DNA of 13,720 nt from Methanosarcinales archaeon (GTDB lineage Archaea > Halobacteriota > Syntropharchaeia > Alkanophagales > Methanospirareceae): positions 1 through 13,720 of the forward strand of contig QMVO01000015.1 in assembly GCA_003661125.1 (NCBI GenBank), read 5' to 3'. A program made the translations under genes and the position numbers. Shown here piece after piece: positions 13,474 to 13,720 of this stretch. Every line of letters starts with the position of its first letter. The first letter of the stretch is position 1. The notes below the pieces were generated by a model. It was given only the letters and a program-made list of their open reading frames with translations, searched no databases and was not told the origin of the DNA.

Positions 13474-13480
13474 TTTCCAA

Positions 13481-13555
13481 TAGCGGGGGATGGATTCGAA
13501 CCACCGATCTCCGGGTTATGAGCCCGACGGGATCTCCTAACTACCCTACCCCGCT
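13481..13555 (-). tRNA. Initiator tRNA-Met (anticodon CAU)
   Basis: On the minus strand the acceptor AGCGGGG pairs with CCCCGCT, giving the A1-U72 end typical of archaeal and eukaryotic initiators. The anticodon stem carries GGG/CCC next to loop CTCATAA (anticodon CAT), the three consecutive G-C pairs of initiator tRNAs. The T arm GGTGG-TTCGAAT-CCATC and discriminator A are present; CCA is not encoded. Elongator Met or tRNA-Ile2 is less likely for these reasons. Confidence 0.93.
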
Positions 13556-13566
13556 TAAAAACTGAT

Positions 13567-13596
13567 ATTATATTATAAAAAGGTGTTATATAAAAT
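13567..13596. promoter_or_regulatory. Double TATA region between tRNA-iMet and the OB-fold gene
   Basis: Two AT boxes lie in the 52-bp divergent gap. ATTATATTATAAAAA (about 13567-13579) is about 34 bases before the OB-fold ATG. TTATATAAAAT (13586-13596) is about 35 bases before the tRNA 5' end read leftward. Their spacing suits promoters whose start sites cross over each other. Inferred from spacing only. Confidence 0.5.
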
Positions 13597-13607
13597 AAAA
13601 ATAAGTA

Positions 13608-13720
13608 ATGGTAAACATAATCGGGAAAGTACTTCGAATCCTACCTCTTAAAGCAGTGAAAGTCTCCGAGGGAAACAAAAAAGTCGTTGACCTTATAATC
13701 GCAGATGAATTTAGCTACAA
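13608..13720 (+). CDS. Start of an RPA/SSB-type OB-fold protein (cut by the window end)
   Basis: The first 37 codons read MVNIIGKVLRILPLKAVKV, then SEGNKKVVDLIIADEFSY. This is the first-strand pattern of archaeal replication protein A OB-folds (V..vGkVlri.p...v....G....v..l.iaDe.G). RPA binds single-stranded DNA in replication and repair. There is no Shine-Dalgarno sequence near the ATG and the preceding bases are AT-only apart from one G, which suggests a leaderless mRNA. Only the start is visible, so the number of OB domains and the zinc finger cannot be judged. Another OB-fold protein remains possible. Confidence 0.6.
   Translation, partial: MVNIIGKVLRILPLKAVKVSEGNKKVVDLIIADEFSY

Overview
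This 13.7 kb window reads as the chromosome of an anaerobic euryarchaeon, plausibly a methanogen or ANME-type relative. The evidence for archaea is an initiator tRNA-Met with an A1-U72 pair and a GGG/CCC anticodon stem, TATA boxes about 25-35 bases upstream of several start codons, an Endonuclease Q-like PHP protein with a C-terminal PIP-like tail, and the start of an RPA-type OB-fold protein. The anaerobic part rests on cobalamin methyltransferases of the CbiL/CbiF/CbiT type, a short archaeal CbiX, a CooT-like protein and a PflA-like radical SAM enzyme. The exact lineage is inference.

Left part (1-5250): a truncated transposase C-terminus abuts the end of a leftward operon, cbiT > cbiL > cbiF-cbiG(N) > ubiA-like, with 4-base overlaps between the first three genes. 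Diverging from it is a DsrE-like gene, then a TTG-started cbiX/cfbA chelatase, a leftward tRNA-Leu(UAA), and a probably leaderless CooT-like gene. The chelatase inserts metal into sirohydrochlorin. CbiL, CbiF, the CbiG N-terminal domain and CbiT then act at successive steps of anaerobic corrin-ring synthesis, so the chelatase and the operon serve one pathway from opposite strands.

Middle (5318-7900): an orphan exonuclease VII small subunit, a radical SAM protein followed closely by a RimI-like acetyltransferase, and then about 0.9 kb of decayed DNA. That stretch holds one nearly intact and one broken copy of a small membrane-protein gene in tandem, plus a possible remnant of a RecA/KaiC-like ATPase.

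Right part (7903-12170): a rightward signalling cluster. It contains a membrane PAS histidine kinase, a hairpin-rich intergenic repeat, a CheY-like receiver overlapping a winged-helix protein by ATGA, a TPR protein with a very basic N-terminus, and a second winged-helix protein. The simplest reading is a two-component system whose output is a separate DNA-binding protein.

Right edge (12217-13720): an Endonuclease Q-like gene begins only 7 bases after the 3' end of the initiator tRNA-Met gene, which suggests a shared transcript. The partial OB-fold gene diverges from the tRNA across an AT-rich double promoter.

An AAAACTTTT/AAAAGTTTT-type inverted repeat recurs at three places, once inside the ubiA-like coding region.
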